DNA from: an uncultured Oscillospiraceae bacterium
GTDB lineage: Bacteria > Bacillota > Clostridia > Oscillospirales > Acutalibacteraceae
Assembly (NCBI GenBank): GCA_900542575.1
Contig: UQOE01000010.1
Coordinates: forward strand, 1-64,000
DNA length: 64,000 nucleotides
Direction: 5' to 3'
The notes below the pieces were generated by a model that was not told the origin of the DNA, did not search any database, and saw nothing but the letters and a program-made list of their open reading frames with translations. Of the stretch, positions 8,015 through 18,200 are shown in pieces (the stretch's first letter is position 1; each line of letters starts with the position of its first letter). Both the position numbers and the translations under genes were made by a program.

Positions 8015-9211
8015 ATGAGTAAAAACAAATATCCGTTTATCTTTGTCCACGGCATGATGGGCTGGGGCGAAGGGGAGGGGATGAACCGCATCTTCCCCTA
8101 TTGGGGCATGGTATGCGGTAATCTGATCCATCAGCTCCAGTCGCAAGATTATGAGGCCTACAGCGCCAAAGTTGGGCCGTTTAACTCTGCATGGGACCGG
8201 GCGTGTGAACTCTATGCACTGCTCGCCGGGACCCGGGTCGACTATGGCAAGGCCCACTCCTCAGCGCACCAGCATGAGCGGTTCGGAAGAAGCCACTCCG
8301 CACCTCTGGTTTCGGACTGGGGCCCGGCGCGCAAAGTGCATCTTATCGGCCACAGCTTCGGCGGGGCGACCATCCGACTTCTGACCGAGCTGCTGACCAA
8401 CGGAAGTCCGGAAGAGCGCGCCTGTACCGATCCGGATGATCTCTCCCCCCTTTTTGCCGGTGGGCACGGCGACTGGGTCTGCTCGGTCACAACGGTCTCC
8501 GCACCGCACGACGGAAGTACCTTTACATCCGACCTTCCCATATTCACCAAAGCGGCCCAGCTGCTCTCCGGAGTCCTGTTCAGCGTGCTCGGCAACACGC
8601 CGTGCAACCGCTTTTATGACAATTATATGGAGCAGTACGGCCTGACCTGTGTCCCGGGCGAGACGGCATGGCTGCGCCCGCTGAGTCCGAAACAGGCTGT
8701 CCGGCTCGGACGGATGTTCCGGACAGGAGACCATGTATTCCACGATCTGACTCTGGAGGGCGCCGCGGCGCTCAATGAGAACATCCACTGTTCCGACCAG
8801 ACGTATTATTTTTCCATTACCGGCCGTGGGACAAAACCGAGCCGGAAGGATCCGTCGAAAGAGGTGAAGGCAAAGATCATGAACCCGGTCTTTACCCTCT
8901 CCGCCGCCATTATGGGGCGTACAAAGGAGAGAACGGTGGCCGGCACGCATGTAGATGCCTCCTGGCGGCCAAACGACGGCCTGGTCCCGGTGGGTTCCGG
9001 CCGATACCCATACCGGGAGCCGCACACCCGCTTTTCGGAAACAGATGGTTCAGCTCTGAAAAAGGGAATCTGGTATGTGTTTGACGAGTGCTCCGGAGAC
9101 CACGGCACCGTTATCGGCGGATCGGTCAGCTTTATCGGTCCTGGGCGGGGCAAGCCATTTCGAGATGCATACCGGAGACATTTGGACCGACTGATCACGT
9201 TGGAAAAATAA
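8015..9211 (+). CDS. Triacylglycerol lipase, staphylococcal/Geobacillus (family I.5) type
   Basis: A 398-aa alpha/beta hydrolase. The nucleophile elbow is GHSFGG, and the oxyanion region is FVHGMMGWG directly at the N-terminus. RVDYGKAHSSAHQHERFGR matches the zinc-binding insertion of thermoalkalophilic I.5 lipases, and NDGLV plus GDHGT supply the likely acid and histidine. No signal peptide is seen, unlike most secreted relatives, so the enzyme would stay in the cytosol unless exported otherwise. ATG 8015 is chosen over GTG 8003 because AGGAGGT sits nine bases upstream; that site is sequestered in the hairpin at 7911-8005. Confidence 0.85.
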   Translation: MSKNKYPFIFVHGMMGWGEGEGMNRIFPYWGMVCGNLIHQLQSQDYEAYSAKVGPFNSAWDRACELYALLAGTRVDYGKAHSSAHQHERFGRSHSAPLVSDWGPARKVHLIGHSFGGATIRLLTELLTNGSPEERACTDPDDLSPLFAGGHGDWVCSVTTVSAPHDGSTFTSDLPIFTKAAQLLSGVLFSVLGNTPCNRFYDNYMEQYGLTCVPGETAWLRPLSPKQAVRLGRMFRTGDHVFHDLTLEGAAALNENIHCSDQTYYFSITGRGTKPSRKDPSKEVKAKIMNPVFTLSAAIMGRTKERTVAGTHVDASWRPNDGLVPVGSGRYPYREPHTRFSETDGSALKKGIWYVFDECSGDHGTVIGGSVSFIGPGRGKPFRDAYRRHLDRLITLEK

Positions 9212-9283
9212 GTTTGTCTTTCAAGCAGATTTCAGCTTCCCGGAATATAATAATCATCAACTATCTTTAAGGGGAGCGGATGC

Positions 9284-10495
9284 ATGGTTATGAAACAGAA
9301 TCGCGGCTATGTCTGGAGAACAGTGCTGGCGCTGGTTACACTGACGGTCTTTTCTTTTGTCCTGGCCGGTCCGGCTGCTGCTGCATGCGTAAGAGCGGCC
9401 TCGCTTCGCGCGGAGACGCGGGAGCAGGAGAAGACAGTCCAGCAGAAAATGGATGAGATGACGCTGGACGATAAGATTCTCCAGATGTTTATCGTGACGC
9501 CGGAAGTGCTCAACGGCAGCACAAAAACGGAATTCTCAGCGGAAGAGCGGCTGAAGCAGGCCGGCCCCGAGACGCTGAATTCCCTTCGGAAACGGCCGGT
9601 CGGCGGAATCATCTATTTTGCCGACAACCTGGAGAGCCGCAGTCAGACGAAGACGATGATTGCCAATACCCAGAGCTATGCCAGGCAGACCTCCGGCATC
9701 CCGCTCTTCATCTGTGTCGATGAGGAGGGCGGCATCGTGGCCCGCTGTGCCAAAAAGCTCGGGACCACCAAATTCAAGCCCATGCAGAGCTATGAAAATC
9801 AGGGGACACAGACTGCACACGATAATGCCCAGACCATTGCGAAGGATATCCGTCAGTTCGGATTCAACGTGGACTTTGCTCCGGTCGCCGATGTCAATCT
9901 GGCGAAGAACTCGGTCATCGGGACACGGGCCTACAGTTCCAGCCCGCAGAAAGCGGCAGAACTCATTCCGGCAGCGGTCCGCGGATTTCATGACGGCGGC
10001 GTGGTCTGTACGCTGAAGCATTTCCCGGGACATGGCGACACACAGGAGGACAGCCACAAGGAGACGGCCCACCTGAAAAAATCTCTCTCCCAGCTTCGGA
10101 AGGCGGAATTCCTCCCATTCCAGGCCGGCATTGATGCAGGCGCCGACATGGTCATGGTCGGACACATTGTCACAGACCAGATAGATCCAAAGTATCCCGC
10201 CACACTGTCCAAAACAATCGTCACCGACATTCTGCGCGGGCAGCTGGGGTTCCAGGGCCTGGTGGTCACCGACTCCATGGGCATGGGCGCCATCTCTTCC
10301 CATTACAGCCCAGGAGAAGCCGCGGTGCTCGCTATTGCGGCAGGGGATGATCTCCTGCTCGGTGTCTACAATGTTCCGGAGGCACTCGCAGGCGTCCGCA
10401 GCGCGGTGCAGAGCGGCAGGCTCTCACAGCAGCGAATTGACCAGAGTGTCCGCCGTATCCTGATGAAAAAAGTACAGATGGGTCTTCTGAAATAA
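9284..10495 (+). CDS. nagZ: Secreted beta-N-acetylglucosaminidase, glycoside hydrolase family 3 (NagZ-type)
   Basis: The 403-aa product has a signal peptide (hydrophobic core about residues 13-34, ending near AAA-CVRAA). The GH3 domain follows with the diagnostic KHFPGHGDTQEDSH motif, whose Asp-His pair acts as general acid/base in NagZ, and VVTDSMGMGAI bearing the nucleophile Asp. Family knowledge: hydrolyses GlcNAc from muropeptides during wall turnover. In Bacillota NagZ is commonly extracytoplasmic, which fits the leader. GGGGAG precedes ATG 9284 by seven bases. It is followed by a clear terminator, so it appears monocistronic. Confidence 0.9.
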   Translation: MVMKQNRGYVWRTVLALVTLTVFSFVLAGPAAAACVRAASLRAETREQEKTVQQKMDEMTLDDKILQMFIVTPEVLNGSTKTEFSAEERLKQAGPETLNSLRKRPVGGIIYFADNLESRSQTKTMIANTQSYARQTSGIPLFICVDEEGGIVARCAKKLGTTKFKPMQSYENQGTQTAHDNAQTIAKDIRQFGFNVDFAPVADVNLAKNSVIGTRAYSSSPQKAAELIPAAVRGFHDGGVVCTLKHFPGHGDTQEDSHKETAHLKKSLSQLRKAEFLPFQAGIDAGADMVMVGHIVTDQIDPKYPATLSKTIVTDILRGQLGFQGLVVTDSMGMGAISSHYSPGEAAVLAIAAGDDLLLGVYNVPEALAGVRSAVQSGRLSQQRIDQSVRRILMKKVQMGLLK

Positions 10496-10508
10496 GAGAA
10501 CCCGATAA

Positions 10509-10549
10509 GCGCACTGCTGAACGGCTGTTCGGCAGTGCGCACGCTTTTT
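10509..10549 (+). terminator. Intrinsic terminator after nagZ
   Basis: GCGCACTGCTGAAC pairs with GTTCGGCAGTGCGC over a four-base loop (one G-T pair), followed by ACGCTTTTTG. Confidence 0.85.
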
Positions 10550-10633
10550 GTCGGACTGCTTTTCACAATTTGATCATGAAGCGCTCCCGGCAGGTCTGTT
10601 ATAATAGGAAACAGGAAAAGGAGGGAGAGAATC

Positions 10634-11761
10634 ATCGCATACTTATTGGACTATTTGTACTGGCGCGGGGACGTCCCTATGACGCCCGCCAACCCTTTCA
10701 ATGAGCTGGATGCCATGCTGTTTTCCCGCGTCGCCTATCTCCCGTTTTCGGAGATCTCCCTGGAGCCCGGAGACACCCTCCGGACCGCAGCGGAAAAAAT
10801 GACAGACCTGCCGCCCGAGAGCTTTAAACTGCCGGAAGATCAGACCATGATCTTCGCGGCCGGCGACAGCGCGCGCTACGGAAGCGTGCCGGTCTCGGAT
10901 TACCAGATGAACAACGTCCCGGAACAGGAGGAGCAGTTCTCTGCGGTCACACTTCATATAGACCCGGAAGAACTCGTCGTTTCCTACTGCGGAACCGATG
11001 GAACGCTGGTGGGCTGGAAAGAGGATTTTAACATGGCCTATATGGAAAATGTCCCGGCGCAGGAATCCGCATGCCGCTATCTGACTGAAATCGCCGGCAG
11101 ATATCCGAACAGGGCCATTCGCATCGTCGGACATTCCAAAGGCGGGAATCTTGCCATCTATGCGGCGTGCCGCGCGGCAGAACCGGTTCAGCGCCGCCTG
11201 CGGACCGTGACCAGCTTCGACGGCCCCGGATTTAAGGAGGACTTCTTTTCCAAGTACGGGCTGGCGGAGACTCACAAAAAAGCGCACACCTTCATCCCGC
11301 AGGACTCCGTCATCGGACGCCTTTTGGAGCACGGCGAAGCCTTTGACGTCATTGAGAGCGACGGACGCACCGGTCTGGAGCAGCACAATCTCTATCTCTG
11401 GCGCGCCGGGAAGGACTACATTCTCCGCTCCGTAGGAACCCGCGGAACCAGTGATGTCAGCGACGATGCCCTGTCATGTTTTGTCCGGAATACATCGGAC
11501 GATCAGCGCAAATTTTTTGTGGAGAAGACCTTCTCCTTTCTGATGGACAGTGACCAGACCACTTTGTCCGGTGCTATGGCAGCTCTGCCGCGGCGTATCC
11601 CGGAACTGCTCAATTTTCTCTCCGGCCTGAGCGAGGAAGACCGGAAAACGGCTAACGTGCTGACTAAGGAAATCATCCGTGACTACCTGAACTCCATCCG
11701 AACCGTGGGGGGAGACCGAATCGCCCCAAGACGCAGCCGACAGGAGGAACCCAATGGCTAA
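10634..11761 (+). CDS. Mbeg1-like (DUF2974-type) alpha/beta hydrolase, copy 1, with apparent ATC start
   Basis: The protein is a lipase-fold enzyme with GHSKGGNLAIYAA as nucleophile elbow and FCGTD/YCGTDGT upstream, close to the neighbour at 11754. Aligning the N-termini (IAYLLDYLYWRGD against MANLLDYISWRGD) puts the start at ATC 10634, nine bases after a perfect AGGAGG. No ATG, GTG or TTG is available at that position; the next alternative, TTG 10646, is 21 bases from the ribosome binding site and would remove conserved residues. A TATAAT at 10600-10605 probably serves as -10. About 375 aa; no signal peptide. Substrate unknown. Confidence 0.75.
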   Translation: MAYLLDYLYWRGDVPMTPANPFNELDAMLFSRVAYLPFSEISLEPGDTLRTAAEKMTDLPPESFKLPEDQTMIFAAGDSARYGSVPVSDYQMNNVPEQEEQFSAVTLHIDPEELVVSYCGTDGTLVGWKEDFNMAYMENVPAQESACRYLTEIAGRYPNRAIRIVGHSKGGNLAIYAACRAAEPVQRRLRTVTSFDGPGFKEDFFSKYGLAETHKKAHTFIPQDSVIGRLLEHGEAFDVIESDGRTGLEQHNLYLWRAGKDYILRSVGTRGTSDVSDDALSCFVRNTSDDQRKFFVEKTFSFLMDSDQTTLSGAMAALPRRIPELLNFLSGLSEEDRKTANVLTKEIIRDYLNSIRTVGGDRIAPRRSRQEEPNG

Positions 11762-12908
11762 TTTGCTGGACTATATAAGCTGGCGCGGCGACCTGCCCGT
11801 CTGCAGCGCTGCCCCGCTCAACGATCTGGACGCCCTCTCTTTCGCGCGCTTCAGCTATCTCCCCCTCGGCGAAGCACCGCTCGAAGACGGCGACTGTATT
11901 GCGCAGGTATGGGAAAAGATGAAAGAGCTTCCGCCGGAGTCCTTCCGTAGGCAGGATCGAACGCTCCTGAAGCAGATGGCGGAATCGCCCCGCTATCGGG
12001 CTATGCAGGTGACAGACTACGAAAAGATCAACGACCCCGAGGAGGAGAAGCAGTTTGCCGCAGTTACCCTGCAGACCGGAAAGGATGAAATCACCGTCTC
12101 TTTCTGCGGAACTGACTCCACGGTGTACGGCTGGAAAGAGGACTTTAACATGTCCTTTATGGAAGAAGTGCCGGCCCAGGCGACGGCGCTCCGCTATGCC
12201 GGAAAGGTGTTTGCCCGCTATCCGAAAAAACGCGTCCGGCTGGTCGGCCATTCCAAAGGGGGAAATCTGGCGGTCTACGTCTACTATATGATTCCGCTGG
12301 CAGATCGCAGGCGTGTGATCCATGTCAAGAACTTCGACGGGCCCGGCTTTCATGAGGAGCTGCTGGAGGAGGTCGCCGACCGCACTATCGTCAACCGCAT
12401 CTTTTCCTATCTTCCGGCTGACTCCGTGTTCGGCCGCATTCTTGAACGCCGGGAGCCGGAGCATATCGTTCTCTCCGAAGACCACGATCTGGAGCAGCAC
12501 GACATCTATAACTGGCAGGTCAATCGCACCGGATTCGTGCCGGCAGAGTCGTTCTCCGACAACAGCAATATTACTAAAACGGTTATCGACAAGGTCATGT
12601 ATCAGAACACGCCTTCGGACCGAAAAAAATACATCGATACTATTTATAATGTAATTGCCTCTACCTCGGCGGAGACAACGGCGGAGTTCCGTCAGGGCTT
12701 TCCGCAGAATATTCCTACCATTCTTCGGACGCTCAGTGAACTGCCCCAGGACGACTGGAAGCTTCTGACCCAGATCTCACGGGAATTCGGGAGCGCCTTT
12801 GCTACGGAACGGGCTAAGGTACAGGGCGAGAAGCTGTCCCAGGCCGCGGAACCGCTGCTCCGGCTGCTGGGCGGAGAGTCCCGAAAGACAGACGAAGAGG
12901 AGAAGTGA
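11754..12908 (+). CDS. Mbeg1-like (DUF2974-type) alpha/beta hydrolase, copy 2
   Basis: This 384-aa paralogue of the preceding gene overlaps its last eight bases and is surely cotranscribed. It shares the WRGDLPV start, AVTLQTGKDEITVSFCGTD, YGWKEDFNMSFMEEVPAQ and VGHSKGGNLAVYVYY segments. The serine of GHSKGG is the probable nucleophile. No membrane or export signal is visible. Proteins of this type are common in anaerobic Bacillota and are mostly annotated from the domain only, so lipase or esterase activity is inferred. Confidence 0.8.
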   Translation: MANLLDYISWRGDLPVCSAAPLNDLDALSFARFSYLPLGEAPLEDGDCIAQVWEKMKELPPESFRRQDRTLLKQMAESPRYRAMQVTDYEKINDPEEEKQFAAVTLQTGKDEITVSFCGTDSTVYGWKEDFNMSFMEEVPAQATALRYAGKVFARYPKKRVRLVGHSKGGNLAVYVYYMIPLADRRRVIHVKNFDGPGFHEELLEEVADRTIVNRIFSYLPADSVFGRILERREPEHIVLSEDHDLEQHDIYNWQVNRTGFVPAESFSDNSNITKTVIDKVMYQNTPSDRKKYIDTIYNVIASTSAETTAEFRQGFPQNIPTILRTLSELPQDDWKLLTQISREFGSAFATERAKVQGEKLSQAAEPLLRLLGGESRKTDEEEK

Positions 12909-12924
12909 ATAAGAGAGACTCTCT

Positions 12925-12965
12925 CTGCTCCCAGTACCTGGGGCAGGGGGAGGCATTTCTTGTTT
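12925..12965 (+). terminator. Weak hairpin after the hydrolase pair
   Basis: CTGCTCCCAG pairs with CTGGGGCAG around a three-base loop, with a loosely T-rich tail (TTTCTTGTTTT) starting about ten bases later. Termination efficiency is uncertain. Confidence 0.4.
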
Positions 12966-13038
12966 TATCGTGCTGTCTATGATAAAATTACGCGAGAAAA
13001 CCTGCGGCAGCTGTCTGCCTGTCTGCGGGTATCTGCTA

Positions 13039-13147
13039 TTGACTTCCATGCCGCATGAATGTATCATTTATGCAATGGAATCGAGGAAATATGCAAAAAT
13101 TCCGGGAATTTATGCAAAAATCCTCAAAAATGTGAATATTATGCACA
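13039..13147 (+). promoter_or_regulatory. argF promoter with ArgR-like operators
   Basis: TTGACT (13039-13044) and TATCAT (13062-13067) are 17 bases apart. CATGAATGTATCATTTATGCA overlaps the -10 and resembles the Bacillus-type ARG box (CATGAAT... half-site). Downstream are two ATGCAAAAAT repeats and the near-palindrome TGTGAATATTATGCACA (13131-13147). Three or four half-sites at this spacing suit hexameric ArgR repressing in arginine. Confidence 0.5.
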
Positions 13148-13161
13148 GAAGGAGAATACCC

Positions 13162-14154
13162 ATGAATCTTAAGGGAAGAGATTTCCTGACGCTCCTGGAT
13201 TTTACCCCGGCTGAAATCGACTATTTGCTGAAGCTGGCGGCAGATCTGAAGTATAAAAAAAAGAACGGAATTCCGCACGAGTACTGCAAGGGAAAAAACG
13301 TTGCGCTGATCTTTGAAAAGACCAGTACCAGAACCCGCTGCAGCTTTGAAGTGGCGGCACATGACCTCGGCATGGGTTCCACCTATCTCAACCCGACAGA
13401 TTCGCAGATCGGCAAAAAGGAGAGCATCGCCGATACGGCCCGTGTGCTCTCGGGCATGTTTGAGGGCATTGAATACCGCGGCTACGGCCAGGAAATCGTC
13501 AATGAGCTCGCCAAATATTCCAAAGTGCCGGTTATGAACGGACTCACCAATGAGTTCCATCCGACCCAGATCCTGGCCGACTTCCTTACCATCCGGGAGC
13601 ATTTCGGCCATCTGAAGGGAATCAATTTTGTCTACATGGGAGATGCCCGCTACAACATGGGCAACTCTTTAATGATCGGCTGCGCCAAAATGGGCCTGAA
13701 CTTTACGGCCTGCGCACCGAAAAAATATTTCCCGGACAGCGAACTGGTGGAGACCTGCCGCAGCATTGCAAAAGAGAGCGGCGGCTCTATCCGCTTTGTC
13801 GAGGACCCCATGGAGGGAACGAAAAACGCCGATGTCATCTACACCGACGTCTGGGTCTCCATGGGCGAACCTCTCTCGGTCTGGGAGGAGCGTATCCACG
13901 ACCTCGCGCCTTACCAGGTCAATAAGGCGCTGATGGAAAATGCTGCAGACGGTGCGGTTTTCATGCACTGCCTGCCCGCATACCACGACCTCAACACCGC
14001 CATCGGCAAGGAGATGGGAGAAAAATTCAGCCGCGACTGCATGGAAGTGACCGACGAGGTCTTTGAAAGCGACGCGTCAATCGTCTTTGAAGAGGCGGAA
14101 AACCGCATGCATACGATAAAAGCTGTTATGGCTGCAACCATAGCAGGCGTTTAA
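13162..14154 (+). CDS. argF: Ornithine carbamoyltransferase
   Basis: The 330-aa enzyme transfers carbamoyl from carbamoyl phosphate to ornithine, giving citrulline. Signatures are complete: FEKTSTRTRCSFE (carbamoyl phosphate loop), HPTQILAD, MGDARYNMG, WVSMGE and MHCLPAYHD (HCLP ornithine loop). Start ATG 13162 follows AGAAGGAGAA; the long in-frame extension to 12970 lacks conservation and overlaps the promoter. The next genes make its co-substrate, so argF-carA-carB couples carbamoyl phosphate supply to arginine synthesis. Confidence 0.95.
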   Translation: MNLKGRDFLTLLDFTPAEIDYLLKLAADLKYKKKNGIPHEYCKGKNVALIFEKTSTRTRCSFEVAAHDLGMGSTYLNPTDSQIGKKESIADTARVLSGMFEGIEYRGYGQEIVNELAKYSKVPVMNGLTNEFHPTQILADFLTIREHFGHLKGINFVYMGDARYNMGNSLMIGCAKMGLNFTACAPKKYFPDSELVETCRSIAKESGGSIRFVEDPMEGTKNADVIYTDVWVSMGEPLSVWEERIHDLAPYQVNKALMENAADGAVFMHCLPAYHDLNTAIGKEMGEKFSRDCMEVTDEVFESDASIVFEEAENRMHTIKAVMAATIAGV

Positions 14155-14188
14155 CAGAATACAGGAACCGAAGAGGGAAGATTTGCGT

Positions 14189-15262
14189 ATGAAGAAAAGA
14201 TATCTGGTGTTAAGTGACGGCACCGTCTTCGAGGGCATGGCCTTCGGCGCGGATGTCGATTCGGTGGGCGAACTGGTCTTTACGACCGGTATGAACGGAT
14301 ACATTGAGACGCTGACCGACCCGTCCTATTATGGACAGATTGTGCTGCAGACCTATCCGTTAATTGGCAACTACGGCATCATTGAAGATGATTTCGAGGG
14401 CGACTGCTTCGTCAAGGGCTATGTAGTGCGCGAGTGGTGTAAGCACCCCTCCAACTTCCGCTGCCAGTACGACCTTGATACTTTCCTGAAGAACAAGGGC
14501 ATTCCGGGCATCTATGGCGTCGATACCCGGCAGATTACGAAACAAATCCGTGAACAGGGCGTTATGAACGCCATCCTCTGTGATGAAGTCCCCGAGGACC
14601 TCACAGATGTTCAGAACTATAAAATTACCGATGCCGTTCCGGCTGTCACCACAAAAGAGACCTGGGTCTCTCCCGCCGACGGCGAGGAGAAGTACAAGGT
14701 TGCACTTCTGGACTTCGGTGCCAAGCGCAACATTATCCGGGAACTCTCCAAACGCGGCTGCACGGTTACCGTCCTTCCGGCGTCTACAACGGCGGAAGAG
14801 GTCCTTGCTATGGACCCGGACGGAATCATGCTCTCCAACGGCCCGGGCGACCCGGCCGATGCCGTGTTCCAAATTGAGCAGATCCGCAAACTTCTTGGAC
14901 AGAAACCGCTTTTCGGCATCTGCCTTGGTCACCAGCTGACGGCCATTGCCGCCGGCGGCTCCACGAAGAAAATGAAATACGGCCATCGAGGCGTCAATCA
15001 GCCATGCCGTGACATCAAAGGCACCCGCACGTGGATCACTTCTCAGAACCACGGCTATGCGGTTGTATCCGACAGTGTCAAGAAGGGCGAAGTCCGTTTC
15101 CTGAACGCCAACGACCAGACCTGCGAAGGTATCGACTATCCGGAATTCAATGCCTTTACGGTTCAGTTCCATCCGGAGGCCAGCTCCGGACCTCACGACA
15201 CCGCTTTCCTGTTCGACCGGTTTATTGCAATGATGGGAGGTTCCGAGCATGCCGCTGAATAA
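14189..15262 (+). CDS. carA: Carbamoyl-phosphate synthase small (glutaminase) subunit
   Basis: The 357-aa subunit has the CPSase small-chain N-domain (LVLSDGTVFEGMAFG, then TGMNGYIETLTDPSY) and a class I glutaminase domain from about residue 170 with the nucleophile in FGICLGHQL and the His-Glu pair in TVQFHPEAS. It releases ammonia from glutamine and channels it to CarB. ATG 14189 is used; TTG 14183 is in frame but less well placed. It overlaps carB by 14 bases, indicating translational coupling. Confidence 0.95.
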   Translation: MKKRYLVLSDGTVFEGMAFGADVDSVGELVFTTGMNGYIETLTDPSYYGQIVLQTYPLIGNYGIIEDDFEGDCFVKGYVVREWCKHPSNFRCQYDLDTFLKNKGIPGIYGVDTRQITKQIREQGVMNAILCDEVPEDLTDVQNYKITDAVPAVTTKETWVSPADGEEKYKVALLDFGAKRNIIRELSKRGCTVTVLPASTTAEEVLAMDPDGIMLSNGPGDPADAVFQIEQIRKLLGQKPLFGICLGHQLTAIAAGGSTKKMKYGHRGVNQPCRDIKGTRTWITSQNHGYAVVSDSVKKGEVRFLNANDQTCEGIDYPEFNAFTVQFHPEASSGPHDTAFLFDRFIAMMGGSEHAAE

Positions 15263-18200
15263 AGATATCAAAAAAGTTCTTGTCATCGGCTCCGGCCCAA
15301 TTGTCATCGGACAGGCGGCGGAGTTCGACTACGCGGGCGCACAGGCCTGCCGCATTCTGAAAGAGGCGGGGGTCAATGTCGTTCTCGTCAACTCCAACCC
15401 GGCTACCATTATGACGGATAAGGCGCTCGCCGATGAAATCTATCTGGAGCCCCTGACGGCAGAAACCGTCAAACGCATTATTGAAAAAGAAAAGCCGGAC
15501 AGCCTGCTCGCCGGGCTCGGCGGACAAACCGGCCTTACGATCTCCATGCAGCTGGAAAAAGAGCACTTCCTCTCGGAACACGGCGTTCAGCTTATCGGCA
15601 CCAATGTTGAGGCAATCGACCGCGCTGAGGACCGGGAGCTGTTCAAAGAGACCATGGAGGAAATCGGCGAACCCACGGTTCCATCTGACATCGCGGAGAC
15701 CCGCGACGACGCATTCCGCGTAGCCCATGAAATCGGCTACCCGGTCATTATCCGGCCTGCATTTACGCTGGGCGGTGCCGGCGGCGGAATTGCCCACGAC
15801 GATGAGGAGATGGAGCTCATCACCCACACGGGTCTGGAAGCCTCTCCCATCCATCAGATTCTGGTTGAAAAATGCATCTCCGGCTGGAAGGAGATCGAAT
15901 TCGAGACCATGCGTGACTATGCCGGCAATACCATCGCCGTATGCTGCATGGAAAACTTTGACCCGGTCGGCATTCACACCGGCGACTCCATTGTCGTTGC
16001 ACCGGCGCAGACCCTGTCCGACAAGGAGTATCAGATGCTCCGTTCGGCTTCCCTGAACATCATCTCCGCGCTGAACATTGTCGGCGGCTGCAACTGTCAG
16101 TTTGCACTGAATCCCGACTCTTTTGAATACTCGGTTATCGAGGTCAACCCCAGGGTTTCCCGTTCTTCCGCCCTCGCCTCAAAGGCGACCGGCTATCCGA
16201 TTGCGAAGATCACCACCAAGATTGCCCTCGGCTACAATCTTGACGAAATTACCAACGATATCACCGGAAAGACCTGCGCCTGCTTCGAGCCGACGCTGGA
16301 CTACATTGTCTGCAAAATTCCGAAATGGCCGTTTGACAAATTTGCCAATGCCAGCCGCCAGCTGGGAACCCAGATGAAGGCGACCGGCGAGGTCATGTCC
16401 ATCGGCAACAATTTCGAAATGGCCCTGATGAAGGCCGTCCGCGGCTGCGAAATCAAGATGAATACGCTGAACCGGGACCCGAAATCCGATGTCCCCGTCC
16501 GGGAACGCCTGAAGTCGCAGGATGATTATCGTCTCTTTACGGTGTTTGAAGCGCTGAAATCCGGCGTTACCCCGGAGGAGATCCACGATATCACCAAAAT
16601 TGACAACTGGTTCCTGTATAAGCTCCTGAATCTCGTCCATTTCGAGGAGGGGCTCAAGGGCGGCCTGACGCAGGCGCTCTATGAGCAGGGCAAAAAATAC
16701 GGCTACCTGGACAGCTCCCTCTGCGAGCTCGCCGGCGTCTCCTCTCTGGAAGAGGCCGGTGTCGTTCCGAAGGATGCCGCCTATAAAATGGTCGACACCT
16801 GCGGCGCCGAGTTCGACGCGGTTACCCCGTATTTCTACTCAACCTATGACGATGTCTGCGAAGCCCGCACGTTCCATCGGAGCGGCAAGCCGACGGTTAT
16901 CGTACTCGGCTCCGGTCCCATCCGTATCGGACAGGGCATTGAGTTCGACTATTCCTCGGTCCACTGCGTCTGGACGCTGAAAGAGCTCGGCTATGACGTT
17001 GTCATCATCAACAACAACCCAGAGACCGTCTCCACGGACTATGACACCGGTGACCGGCTGTACTTTGAGCCGCTGACGCCGGAAGATGTCATGAACATCA
17101 TTAAGGTGGAAAAACCGGTCGGCGTCGTCGTCGCTTTCGGCGGACAGACGGCCATCGGACTCACCAAATTCCTGGATGAACACGGAATTCCGATTCTCGG
17201 CACCTCCGCCGAGGGAATTGACACGGCAGAGGACCGTGAGCGGTTCGACGCCCTGCTTGAAAAATTCAACATCTCCCGCCCGAAAGGCGCAGCCGTCACC
17301 ACTCTGGAGGGTGCGCTGAAAGAGGCGCAGGCACTCGGCTATCCGGTTCTGCTCCGCCCGTCCTATGTCATCGGCGGCACGAATATGAAGATCGTCCACG
17401 ACGATGAAGAAGTCGAGATCTATATGAACAAGATCCTCGCCCAGGGCATCGACAACCCGGTCCTGGTCGACAAGTACATGCAGGGTCCGGAGCTCGAAGT
17501 CGACGTCATCTCCGACGGCCACGACATCCTCATCCCGGGCGTCATGGAGCACATTGAGCGCGCCGGCGTCCACAGCGGCGACTCCATTGCGGTCTATCCG
17601 CCCTATAACATCAACGATAAGATGATGGACACCATTGTCCGTCAGTCCACCAACCTTGCGCTGGCACTGGGCACCAAGGGTCTGGTCAACATCCAGTACC
17701 TCATCTATGGCGGCAAGCTGTACGTCATCGAGGTCAACCCGCGTGCGTCCCGTACGGTTCCGTATATTTCCAAGGTCACCGGCGTCCCGATGGTTGAGCT
17801 CGCATCCCGCGTCATGCTGGGTGAACCGTTGAAATCCATGGGCTACGGCACTGGACTCTACAAGACCCCGCCGTATGTTGCGGTCAAAGTTCCGGTCTTC
17901 TCTTTTGAGAAGCTGATGGATGCCAACTCCTACCTCGGACCGGAGATGAAATCCACCGGCGAGGTCCTCGGCGTCGGCAAAGACATCAACGAGGCTCTGT
18001 TCAAAGGCCTGACCGCCTCCGGGCGCGAGCTCAAGGCACCGACTCATCCGGGCGAAATGGGCGTTCTGCTCTCGGTTGACCGCCACGACGACGTGGAGCT
18101 GGTCTCCCTCGCCAAGAAGCTGGAAGATCTCGGCTTCAAAATCTATGCGACGGAGCACACGGCAGAGCGGGTGGAGCCCCTCGGCATTGGGGTTGTCCAC

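Noticed and set aside
12970..13161. N-terminal extension of argF to 12970
   Set aside because: It has no ribosome binding site, covers the promoter and ArgR-like sites, and ornithine carbamoyltransferases start at the chosen ATG 13162.
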